Of a DNA stretch of 64,000 bases, positions 35,358-45,411 are shown piece after piece. Numbering within the stretch: the stretch's first letter is position 1; every line of letters starts with the position of its first letter. The notes beneath the pieces were generated by a model, which saw only the letters and a program-made list of their open reading frames with translations, did not search any database and had not been told where the DNA came from. Position numbers and translations under genes: made by a program. The stretch comes from Lepidurus packardi (taxonomy: Eukaryota > Arthropoda > Branchiopoda > Notostraca > Triopsidae), in contig JAKZAN010000001.1 of NCBI GenBank assembly GCA_023053545.1, forward strand, positions 558,001-622,000, read 5' to 3'.

Positions 35358-35607
35358 CTTTCTCAGCTCCACGTTGTAAAAAAGCATTCCGTACTTCACT
35401 TGATCTTAGGATGCCTCTGTGCGACAGTTCTTGCAAGACTTGGAGTGCCTTTGATGGTCTGAAACCAACCAACTTCATAATCAGGATCATCGAGTTAAAA
35501 GGTGGAACTGGTTCAACCAAATCTCTAATACCAGACGAATGTAGTGTACATGAAGAATTTAGCAAGACATTTTCAAAGCTGGTCACTGTTTCCAATACTT
35601 TTTCTTT
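35358..35607 (-). CDS. Orphan internal exon, unknown protein
   Basis: A 250-base minus-strand segment is open in one frame (83 codons plus one base), bounded by a good acceptor (ATTCATCTCAG) and a good donor (GAGAAAG/GTATGT). It lacks an ATG near its start and has an in-frame stop just upstream, so it would have to be internal. The translation is helical and fairly hydrophobic, with FNSMILIMKLVGFRPSKALQ and LQELSHRGILRSSEV. I do not recognise it and found no partner exon on either side. It is either part of a small unknown gene upstream of ORC1 or a remnant. Confidence 0.35.
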
Positions 35608-35982
35608 CTGAGATGAATTCCCATGGCTTATTTGTAATTGATTTTAATCGAGAAAATGCCACGAATCATAACCATGGTTAGGAAGCAATGAATATGATAC
35701 AAAGAAAGCAGAAGCGGAATTATGACATTTGTATTGAAGTAATGACAACGATTTTTCATAAAAATTCCCCGGTTAAGCTGTTTTGAAAATTCCAGTTCAC
35801 GACCACCCGAACCTAGGCGGTACCGCTACATTGGCCAAATGTACAGTACTCAATATAAGACCTGATCGTGAAGCTTTTGCTTTTAAAAAATAAAAGAACA
35901 CTGTCTACGTTCTCCACTTGTCATAGTCATGAGTGGATTTTCTAGAACCTATAAGCCAGGCGATAGCCTGGCAGCAATTGGT

Positions 35983-38620
35983 CTAAGCATCAGAACCGTT
36001 TGCCTTTCCAGGGATTCCAGGTGGGCCTTGTAATCCACGTGGTCCAGGTGGGCCAGGTATACCTGAAAATCCTGTATCTCCTTTTGATCCTCTTATGCCA
36101 GGTAAACCGTCACGACCGGGAAAACCTTCTTTATTCTGTAATAAAACAGCAAAGTCTTACAAGTGTCTTAGAATTTGTTTATATATATAAATATATAAAC
36201 ATTTGTTTATATATATTTTGTTTATATATATTTGTTTATATATATTTATTTGTTTATATATATTTATTTGTTTATATATATATATATATTTGTTTATATA
36301 TATATTTTGTTTATATATATAAACAAATAAAAAGCTCTGTAATAACATACAAATTTCTGAAAAGTATGAAAGAATGCGTCTTAAACTTGAAAAAACTAAC
36401 CTGAAGTTCGCTGATGTTAGCTACTAGTGATTCCTGGGTCTGTTCCAATTGCAAGAACTTTGTAGCTTGAGAATCTAGTTTCTAAGATACAAGAAAGGAA
36501 TACTTGCATAATTAAAGTTGCACTGATGTACTGTGCTTACTTCCTGCAATTCGGTTATCTTAGCTAGAAGAGTAGACACACCCATTTCGGTTCCATTTGG
36601 CCAAGACGCGCCCCCCTAGCAAATAAAATACCTCAATTATTCTGTATAATACTTGACTTACTGGATCTCCTTTCTTTCCAGGTTCCCCTTTTGTTCCAGG
36701 AACACCAGGCAAACCGTAATCTCCACGTTGACCGGGTAAACCTGCATACCCAGTATCTCCTTTTTGTCCAGGAAAACCAGGTACACCTGGATAACCAGTA
36801 TCTCCTTTTGGTCCATGATAACCAGAGTCTCCTTTTGGTCCAGTTTTGTCAATCTGTCGGAAGAAATATTACTGAGAAATCCACTAAGAACGCGAAGAGT
36901 AAGCCATGCTTTACTGTTTCCAAAATTACCGGGAACATGCCCTGCATTAAAACGTTCAATACACAAATACCAACCTGAATTTTTTTTATATCTGCTGTTA
37001 GTGTAGTTAGGGTCTTCTCTATTTGTAGAACGTTCCCGACTTGCAAATCTAACTGCTAAAAAAGGATAATTACCATAATTTACAATTCAACAATATAAAG
37101 TTTCAGGCAGCAAGTACTTCCTGCAACTCCTTTAGGCGATTTGAACCGCCAGATTTGCCCCTGCCTCCCGGAATTGTAACATTTGAAATGCGAACCGGTA
37201 TGTCGAAGGCTGCTGGGTAAAACTCCAAGATAAACTTTTCTGATGTTGAAGGGAACTTCAAGTTGATTCTTGAGAAGGCATAGGGTTTGCTTTCAAACCG
37301 CTGACCCTTCCAGGAAACAGACTGAAGCGTTTTTTGTAAATACACAATTACTTCATCCATTCCGAACGCCTTTTGCAGCTCATACTCGCCCAAAAGCTGC
37401 CAGATGGCTTCAAGAGAAAACGGAAGAAGATTGTTGTGGCGACTTTTAGGTATAGGACGAATGCTATATATCTTGTTTGCCGGTAAAGTGGTATTTTTCT
37501 GTGACCGCATATCACGACCCAATTCCACTACCAAGCGCTCCAGTCCATGAGCAGAGGATGGCTTGGTCTCTGCGGTTCGGGGAACCGAGTCTTCTACCAT
37601 GCTGAAAGCTTTTTCTAAAAATGCCTTGATAATCGGGTCGACAGTTTTGTTGAAGTAAACATCCGTAACCTTTCGTAAAGGGATATCAGGACGCGGTTTA
37701 ATGGGATCCACCCAATACAAATAATCCCATTTGCTTGTCGTCATGGTGGCGGAATTTTCTAGTCCATCTACCAATATTCTTTCGAGAACGAGTTCGAGCT
37801 GGCTTGCAAACAGCCGATTGATTGGTACTTCCAAATCTGATATGTACATAGTTTCAATCTTTCGCACAGACTCGGCGATCAACGATTTCTTCTTAGCAAC
37901 AGTAATGTACACTTGTTTTGCAGCGGGGAATTGCTGAACCAGGTTTTGGTAGAGTTCACCTCGAAGAATTACATCAGATTGCCAAGAAATTTCTTTGGAT
38001 TGCACCCTTTGGCCTGTTCCTATGAAAACCATATTGAGGAAACTAAATGAATCCGGACTGCTATTCATCAGAGTCGCTAACTCTTGGCCCTCTTCGGCCG
38101 TTGGACACACGAATTTGAAATTCGCGTTAAAAGGAAGTGAAATGCCAGTTAGAAAACTATCGGCGACTTCGAAGTCAATACACTTACTGCAGCGCAGCGC
38201 AACACCTTTAGTAGGTATTACTTTAACGTGATCGATTTGTACTAATTCATCTTTAGCTTGTAGGTATTCCAAAATTGCCTTCTGTAAGTCTTCGTCCCAC
38301 ATACGAACAGCAAAAGTCACCTCAAACTGTTTGCTAGCCGCATTCCAAGTACTGCCAGCTGTACCAACTTCTAATTCACCTAGCGGCGTAAAGTAGTACT
38401 TTTTAAGCTCACTGTCGCTTAGTTCTTTATTCTGAACATGCTCGTATATATCCAATATATGTTCGCCATACACCATCTGAAAACTAGCAGTAGAGCTAAT
38501 ATTCAATAAAGACGACCATGTACTTGATGCAGGATGTTTATCTTGCGAGCTAGTTGCCGTTAGTACCGCAGCCACCACCAGCGCCCAGCACGCGCAGTAA
38601 TTACAAAGGAAGCACTGCAT
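35983..38620 (-). CDS. Secreted protein with coiled coils and two collagen-like segments
   Basis: Six minus-strand exons, 37118-38620, 36975-37055, 36662-36853, 36541-36615, 36401-36481 and 35983-36135, all joined in phase 0, give 694 residues. A signal peptide (hydrophobic to about residue 22, [13 protein letters not shown]) precedes a 475-residue globular region I do not recognise. Then come a short coiled coil ending in a 27-residue exon ([16 protein letters not shown]), 64 residues rich in Gly-X-Y triplets ([20 protein letters not shown]), a second coiled-coil pair ([12 protein letters not shown], then [16 protein letters not shown]) and a final 51-residue Gly-X-Y exon ending [11 protein letters not shown]. 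The two coiled-coil exons of 81 bases and the two collagen exons are arranged as a repeated module. Trimerisation by the coiled coils into a secreted collagen-stalked protein is inferred. The GXY exons make a collagen-related assignment secure; the N-terminal domain has no assigned role. Confidence 0.85.
36178..36335. repeat. TTTGTTTATATATA microsatellite
   Basis: Around ten units of a 14-18 bp motif in the last intron of the collagen-like gene, with palindromic ends (TTTATATATATAAA) that could fold back. Confidence 0.9.
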
Positions 38621-38676
38621 GGTATGAAGTGAAACTTACAGAAAATGAACTAACGGAATACATGATTCAGAACTGC

Positions 38677-38683
38677 TTTTATA
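38677..38683 (-). promoter_or_regulatory. TATA box of the collagen-like gene
   Basis: TATAAAA on the minus strand, 57 bp upstream of the start codon, a normal distance for a short 5' UTR and suggestive of strong, regulated expression. Confidence 0.6.
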
Positions 38684-38689
38684 CTGTCT

Positions 38690-39108
38690 TTGGAGAAACC
38701 CTAAAATAACCCAGTGACCTTCTCAATCTTATCATTTCGGTCGAATTTCACATACATGACCCTAAGGTTATCTGTATGACGGTAAAGCGGTAGATCCTCT
38801 TAGTATCGCATATGATCCCATCTCTAATTTATTGGGTTTTTCCTCATTGAACCTTAAGGAATCTTTTTACCCAAAAAGCCAAGTCTTTTATTTCTGCCGG
38901 CATTTAAAACTTTGTTTTTACAAACGTTTGTACCAAGGGATCAACATATCTTAGACATTTCCTCCTAAACCAGGTATTCAGCGCTGTTGGGACCTAATAG
39001 CCAGAAAGCCAGATCTATGATTGCCAATTACAAACAGAAAAACTGTGCATGAAATGACCGTGCATAACTAGCAGGCTAATTCAAGTCTTTTTCTTTCTAT
39101 CGAGTCCG
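38690..39108. other. Intergenic upstream region
   Basis: No gene or repeat recognised between the collagen-like promoter and the foldback element. Confidence 0.4.
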
Positions 39109-39239
39109 ATTCGCTCTCTAGCGGCAAGAATGGGCAAAATCCGCCATTTTACGTACATTTTCTACAAGGCGCTTTCCTTGTCTACGTAGAAAATGTACGT
39201 AAAACGGTGTATTTCGCCCATTCTTGTTAGGGAGCGAAT
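39109..39239. repeat. Foldback element (long imperfect palindrome)
   Basis: The left arm (39109-39165: ATTCGCTC..., AAGAATGGGC, TTTTACGTACATTTTCTAC) pairs with the right arm (about 39184-39239: GTAGAAAATGTACGTAAAA, GCCCATTCTT, GGAGCGAAT) over about 54 bases around a 20-base spacer. This is the form of a foldback or MITE-type insertion. It carries no gene. Confidence 0.85.
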
Positions 39240-39284
39240 TTGTTAAAGACTACTTTACAGTTCATTTCATTATAAAAAGTAAAC

Positions 39285-39512
39285 ATGACGCAAGCTAATT
39301 GGCTAAATAGTCAGTTATCAGTCGTGAATCCTGCATTCCAACATCTGGAAATTGGTGCAAAACTTGACATAAGTGCGATACAAGCTCAAGTAGCATCCAT
39401 GAAAAAGTTCATCCAAGAAAATACTTCTATGAAAAGCTTCTATGAAGGCTTCTCCGTTTCCATGCGAAAAGCGAACCACTATGCAGACAGTAATTCGCAA
39501 GTCACTAACTAA
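39285..39512 (+). CDS. Small open frame, unknown
   Basis: A 75-codon ATG frame with a plausible mostly helical product (QLSVVNPAFQHLEIGAKLD, QAQVASMKKFIQEN). TATAAAAAG begins only 14 bp upstream of the ATG, too near to serve this start. It ends 120 bp before the ZXD-family start codon and in a different context, with an in-frame stop between them. I do not recognise it. It may be a short gene, an upstream exon or a chance frame. Confidence 0.3.
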   Translation: MTQANWLNSQLSVVNPAFQHLEIGAKLDISAIQAQVASMKKFIQENTSMKSFYEGFSVSMRKANHYADSNSQVTN

Positions 39513-39631
39513 GCTTATTCCTACTAGTAAACAAATCCTTGAAGCTGTTTTTGCGTAGTAGAATGGGGAAAGACTTTGATCTAGACCTTATGGCTAATTA
39601 ATTCACCGGTTTTATATGCGAGCAACAAGTA

Positions 39632-42600
39632 ATGGATCATTGGGTGAAGGAAGAGTTGCCCCTCCCGCTCCAATTCGAGTCGCTAAGCCGTCTCTCGTCT
39701 TCCCGTTTGCAGTTGAGCTACGTTACTGATGCTTTAACGGTCAAATCCCCAGTTCCCTTATCTTCTAAACTCACCTTAAGCAAAGAAGGTGATATTTCTC
39801 TTTCAGAATGCGTGGTGGACAAAACCTCCGCCACGGAAGACGGCCTGCTCTCCCGGAGCTCGAGCACCGACATCGAACTAGAAGTCCAACTCCACGATAA
39901 ATCCTTAGCGCTTTCAGAAACGGGCGGAGGAACGCCGGCAGAATTAGTCACAGAAGACAATACGTTATTCGAAGAAGTCCGCGATTCACCCAGTTTGCTC
40001 CATGACGACAAAGAAGGCTTACTCCTACTCCCCATTCCTGATCCCTTAAGCTCAGCGCGCCCAAAAGATGTGTTATTCAACAAACCACCTTTAGACAAGC
40101 TTGCATTACTTACTCCACACGAATTAGAGTCGATGACAGTCAGTGGATTCCAATTCGAAGACCTACTAAGCCCAAGAAAGGAACCAGTCACGCTAAAAGG
40201 CAGTAGCAACAGTTTGCTAGACGCCCTCAGCTTGGAAGGGCCCACTACCTTAAATTTGAAGCTCACAACCACAGAACTCGCACGAGAGACGCACACCAAA
40301 GATATAACAACTTTCCCCACCGTTTTGTCCCCCTTAACGTCCCACCTTGAGTCACTACACCCCCTCGAAATCGTTACAATCACTTCAAAAGACTCGGACC
40401 GATTATTTAAAGTAAGTTTTAATTTTCCTAGATTTTTGTATTCTTTTTTCAGGAATTTTCAGTCATGTCCCACATTATTTAAAGTACATTTTAATTTTTT
40501 AATTTTCCTAGATTTTTTGTCATTTTTTTGTCAGTAATTTTCAGTAATGTTTCACATTATTTAAAGTTAATTTTTAATTTTTTAATTTTCTTAGATTTTT
40601 GTATTTTTTTAAAGTAATTTTCAGTAACGTTTCACATTATTTAAAGTAAGTTTTAATTTCCCTAGATTTTTGTATTTTTTTCCAGTAATTTTCAGTAATG
40701 TCCCACATTATTTAAAGTAAATTTAAATTTTTTAATTTGCCTAGATTTTTGTCATTTTGCCAGTAATTTCCAGTAACGTTTCATATTATTTAAAGTAAAT
40801 TTTTAATTTGTTAATTTTCCTAGATTTTTGTAATTTTTTTAAGTAATTTTCAGTAACGTTTCACATTATTTAAAGTAAGTTTTAATTTCCCTAGATTTTT
40901 GTATTTTTTTCCAGTAATTTTCAGTAATGTCCCACATTATTTAAAGTAAATTTTAATTTTTTAATTTTCCTAGATTTTTGTAATTTTTTTTCAGTAATTT
41001 TCACTTTAAATAATGTATCACATTATTTAAAGTAAGTTTTAATTATCCTAGATTTTTGGTATTCTTTTCAATAATTTTCAGTAATGTTTCACATTATTTA
41101 AAGTAAGTTTTAATTTTCCTACATTTTTGTAATCTTTTCTCCCAGCAAGAAACTAAGTATTCACCTGCTACGAAAGCCTGTGTAACACAATAAGAAATAG
41201 TCAATAAAGAAGAGGCAACGAGCTATGATCAAGCCCCTATTAAATTGGAAAAAAAAAAAACAAAAAAAAACTAAGTATTCTTCATTAATTTGTCGAATTA
41301 GTACAGTGTCAATGATTTCTACTAGTATGAGTAATGTATAATCTTGACAATGTTCGAAGTTTGAAGAATGTTCCAAGATTGAAGCATAGAGATAATGACT
41401 CATTTTTATTGTCTTTCCAGTGCGATATTCCCGGCTGCAGATGGTCCTTTTCATCCGAATACAAGCTTAAACGACATAAGGAAACCCACACGGGCAAAAA
41501 GGATTTCACCGTAAATAAAACCTTTCAACTATTTCCAAATTTTTCCATTTTTTTTTTTCAAATATTATAATTATGAATTATTATTATAATTATGAATTAT
41601 TATTATAATTATGAATTATTATTATAATTATGAATTATTATTATAATTATGAATTATTATTATAATTATGAATTATTATTATAATTATGAATGCTCATTC
41701 TTTTTGACTATATTTTTCTAATTTCAGTGCTCTATGGCGGATTGTAGGCGCCGGTTTACGACGCTCTACAATCTGAACTCACACATGAAGATGCATTATC
41801 GGCAGCCGGAGATTCTGTGTCCGATGGGGAACTGCAGCAGTGTTTTTAAAAGCCGGAAAGAGCTGGATGACCACGTCAAAAGTCAGCATTCGGACGAACG
41901 AGCACCTTACGCGTGTCCCGAGCACGATTGTGGGAAACGTTTCTTCTTGCTCAAAGCCCTCTCGATTCACCTGCGAACCCATCGTAAAGAAGGCGTGCGG
42001 ATCTTCAAATGTCAGTGGAAAGATTGTTTGGCAGAATTTGACCGACCTTCTCACCTGGATGCCCATATGCGATCTCACACGAATCATCGGCCTTTCGCTT
42101 GCGATTTTCCTGTAAATTTTCGCAGTTTTTATTGATTTTTCTAAGGGATAATTCGAGATCTTGTGTTGAAACAGGGTTGCGAATGGTCTTTCCGTACACC
42201 AAGTAAATTAAAACGGCACCAGCGAACCCACAACAACGACAGAAAGTTCGAATGTCCTTACGACAACTGCAAAAAGGCGTTTTTACGAAACGAGCACCTA
42301 AAACAACACTTGTTGAGTCATCAAGGACAGATTAAAGCATTTCGCTGTCCAGGTAAACGCTTTTTTTAAAGTTAATATAATGGAATGTTGTTTGTCTAAA
42401 AAGAATATCTGCAATTTTATTTCAGAATGTGGGGCTGAATTTAGCGCACGAAGCACGTTGTATGTCCACGCCAAAAAACACATGCCAGACGCGCCCACGT
42501 TCAAATGCCCCTATTTCTCCTGCAACAAGATCTACTCAGGGAAATCAAACCTGAAGCGACACATCGCCAAGTTCCATTCCCCATTCCGGGAGCCAGGTAA

Positions 42601-44040
42601 GATTCTTTTTTCTCATTTAAATAGCTCTATTTTCTCGTTTAAATCGATATTTTCTCGTTTAAAGCAGTTTTCTTGTTTGAAATCGAGCCATTTTCTCTTT
42701 AAGCCGATATTTTACAGTTTAAATCGATATTTCTCGATTAAATCGATAATTTCTCATTCAAAGCTGTTTTCTCGTTTAAAATCAAGCAATTTTCTCTTTA
42801 AGCCGATATTTTTATAGTTTAAATCGATATTTCTCGATGAAGTCGATATTTCTTCGTTTTAGAGCTTCGAATTTCTCATTTCAATTGATCGGTTTCTCAT
42901 TTAAATAGCTCGATTTTCTCGTTTAAACCGATATTTTCTCATGTAAAGCTGTTTCCTCGTTTAAAATCGAGCCATTTTCTCTTTAAGCCGATATTTTTAC
43001 AGTTTAAATCGATATTTCTCGATTAAATCGATATTTTCTCATTTAAAGCTGTTTTCTCGTTTAAAATCGAGCAGTTTTCTCTTTAAGCAGATATTTTTAC
43101 AGTTTAAATCGATATTTTTTCATTTAAAGCTGTTTTCTCGTTTGAAATCGAGCCATTTTCTCTCTAAGCCGATATTTTTACAGTTTAAATCGATATTTCT
43201 CGATTAAATCGATACTTTCTCATTTAAAGCTGTTTTCTCGTTTGAAATCGAGTAATTTTCTCTTTAAGCCGATATTTTACAGTTTAAATCGATATTTCTT
43301 GATTAAATCGATACTTTCTCATTTAACGCTGTTTTCTCGTTTAAAACCGAGCAATTTTCTCTTTAAGCCGATATTTTTACAGTGTAAACCGATATTTCTC
43401 GATGAAATCGATATTTCCTCGTTTTAAAGCTTCGGATTTCTCATTTCAATTGATCAGTTTTCTCTTTTTAAATCCACCAAACTGTGATAGAAGACTAATT
43501 CAAGCTTATTTTTCAGAAACGAGTGCCGCAATGAGTCAAACACAAACAGACTACATCGCGTTGCTACTAGGTGACGACGAAGAAGCCGCTTCCCTGCACC
43601 CGGACAAACCCAACGCCAGTTTCTTAACGTTGGTAACCGTGTCCCAGTCCTCGGAGATGCCGGACCCGCTTCTGGTACCTTCCACCACCCCAGCCTCTTC
43701 AACAGATTTGTCCGTAGTCTTGCCAGAAGTTACTCCTAGTTCGTCTCCCATGAAATCGGCTGCTCGGAGTGCTCGGACCCATTTTGTGTGGGGTAAAAAA
43801 CCGCGACCCGAGAAATCGGAGGACAGCTGTGGACTGGAAGAGCCCACAATGGTTGATTTGACCAATTCTAGCTCGCTTTCTCCTTCGCCGCTCCAGTCCC
43901 AAAGCAGTATGTACGCAGAAAGCGGTGAAATGTACGATGTCCATATCCAGGACTTGCCTGTGGTGTTGTTGTACGACGCCTCCCAGGAGAGTCGCTCCGA
44001 TTACGTCGAGTCCACAATTAACTTACGAGATCTGGAATGA
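39632..44040 (+). CDS. ZXD-family C2H2 zinc-finger transcription factor
   Basis: Six exons, 39632-40411, 41421-41510, 41728-42111, 42175-42352, 42426-42596 and 43517-44040, give 708 residues. The start is supported by an in-frame TAA 33 bases upstream. Residues 1-260 are acidic and serine-rich. Nine C2H2 fingers follow without long gaps (about 261-540), each of the long-loop C-x4-C form except one C-x2-C: CDIPGCRWSF, CSMADCRRRF, CPMGNCSSVF, CPEHDCGKRF, CQWKDCLAEF, CDFPGCEWSF, CPYDNCKKAF, CPECGAEFSARSTLYVH, CPYFSCNKIY. The block NEHLKQHLLSH plus FSARSTLYVHAKKH matches ZXDA/B/C (EHLKGHSITH, FSARSSLYIHSKKH). The C-terminal 175 residues resemble the acidic activation region after the ZXD fingers (TDYIALLLGDDEEA). 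In mammals ZXDC with ZXDA binds CIITA and activates transcription; nuclear transcription-factor function is inferred here. Confidence 0.88.
40412..41150. repeat. Minisatellite in ZXD intron 1 containing copies of the splice donor
   Basis: About ten units of 70-80 bp, each with CACATTATTTAAAGTAAGTT, TTAATTTTCCTAGATTTTTG and TTCAGTAATTTTCAGTAA. The real exon end is GATTATTTAAA/GTAAGTTTTAATT, so the array starts at the exon-intron junction and repeats the 5' splice site. Confidence 0.9.
41562..41692. repeat. Microsatellite in ZXD intron 2
   Basis: Eight near-perfect 17-bp units of TTATTATAATTATGAA type. Confidence 0.95.
42600..43450. repeat. Minisatellite in ZXD intron 5
   Basis: About seven units of roughly 105-120 bp with TCTTTAAGCCGATATTTT, CAGTTTAAATCGATATTTCT, CGATTAAATCGATA and CATTTAAAGCTGTTTTCTCG. 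Frames through it give repetitive Phe/Ser/Lys shadows only. Confidence 0.92.
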
Positions 44041-44510
44041 AACTAGTAGGAAAAACGAAGAAAAAAAAAGAACCAAACTTTCCAACGCTTTAGTGGAATC
44101 CAATCACACAAAATGAACCCTTCAAGCTGTTAGTTTGGGCCTTTTCCCTGAACAATACTATCCTTATTTATAAAAAGCAGTGATGATAGAAACTGAGGAA
44201 ATTTTATCAATGTAAGGTCCGTCACAGCTTTTTGGGGCGGACTGAGCGGAAAGGTGATATACAAAAATATACGTGGATTGAACTTTTAAGTAATCGACAC
44301 CATTTCAAAGCATTAAAAATTCTATCTCAAATTAAAGACTGTAATTAATGTACATTCTAAAACGTAATAAAAGCGTCCTTTTGAAGTACTTTTAAGGTTT
44401 TCATTCATGATTTCTAAGTACTCGTAATTAGAAATAACCAGTTCTAAATTATCATAGTATAATATAGATTCTTACAATTGCATATAATAAAATATAAATA
44501 TTTCTTAACA
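44041..44510. other. 3' flank of the ZXD gene
   Basis: Presumed 3' UTR and intergenic DNA; several AATAAA-like strings (for example near 44366 and 44486) but none clearly the cleavage signal. Confidence 0.35.
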
Positions 44511-44905
44511 CAGTAGATGCCGCTTATTGTGATCACGTTTGTCAAGTGAATATCGATTACAGTAGGCGACGATTCTAATCATTGAAAATCGGAGATATGC
44601 AGTAAAATAATAAAATGGAGTTTAGAAGGGATTTCCCCCTAAGTATTATGACTGGAAACGACAGCATTAGTCCAAATGACGTAAAAACAATGTCACTGGT
44701 CAATATGCAAAGTCCACGTAGCAATCACTACTGCAGTTTCGTTACTACACATGTGAAGGTTCTTTTGAAATCGATACTCATATCCGAAAGTATGATTCTA
44801 ATCGATTAAAATGCCATGAATATTTTTGAATGGATCTTTAAAATTTGATTCCCTAAATCGCCTTATTCTAATAATCAGTGACCATAATAAGCGTTATATT
44901 TACTG
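44511..44905. mobile_element. MITE with pogo/Tigger-like inverted termini (395 bp)
   Basis: Left end CAGTAGATGCCGCTTATTGTGATCAC; the right end read in reverse is CAGTAAATATAACGCTTATT followed by ATGGTCAC. The arms share CAGTA, GCTTATT and TG-TCAC in register. The termini start with CAGTA like pogo/Tigger elements. There is no transposase, so it is non-autonomous. TA follows the right end; the left flank is CA, so the target duplication is not clean. A similar terminal sequence is tandemly repeated at 29993-30437. Confidence 0.65.
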
Positions 44906-45411
44906 TACACATTTCCCACAACTTCAAAAGATTGCATTGGATACAAAATGTAAGTAAATATGAATATTTAATATAAGTATTTCTAAATACACGCAACAAA
45001 TACGAACCGGTTAGTACGCAAATCACAAGCATTATTCTATTCATGAAATCAACAAGTTTTAAGCATTGGTCGTAGTTTGCTTTGAAATATTGTGTTCATT
45101 ACTGTGAAAAACGTAAACATCGCTTTGTTAACAAATTTGTATGATTCAACCAAACTTCATGAAAATGCCCTCACACATTTCAAATTTAGTCATTTTTTAA
45201 GGTAAGAAACTTTCGCTTTTCTGCATTTTTGTATGTTTAAGAAAATCAGCACAAAATTCGTCCACATTCACGGATTTAGGACCCTTTTTTCTTCTTCTTT
45301 TATCACGGTACAACAAAAAAAGACCAGATGCAGCCAAAACATGGTGTAATACGAGCTCCAAAAGAAACTTAATAAAAACATAAACTCTACAAGGATTTGC
45401 ATGTAAATACA
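44906..45411. other. Intergenic, 3' flank of SARAF
   Basis: AT-rich; no gene recognised. The right part is expected to be SARAF 3' UTR on the minus strand. Confidence 0.35.

Noticed and set aside
36000-36404. 134-codon + strand frame rich in Tyr and Ile
   Set aside because: It is the antisense of a collagen exon followed by the TTTATATATA microsatellite.
39718-40383. 221-codon minus-strand frame
   Set aside because: Antisense shadow of ZXD exon 1, which has the conserved protein, a stop-bounded start and correct splicing.
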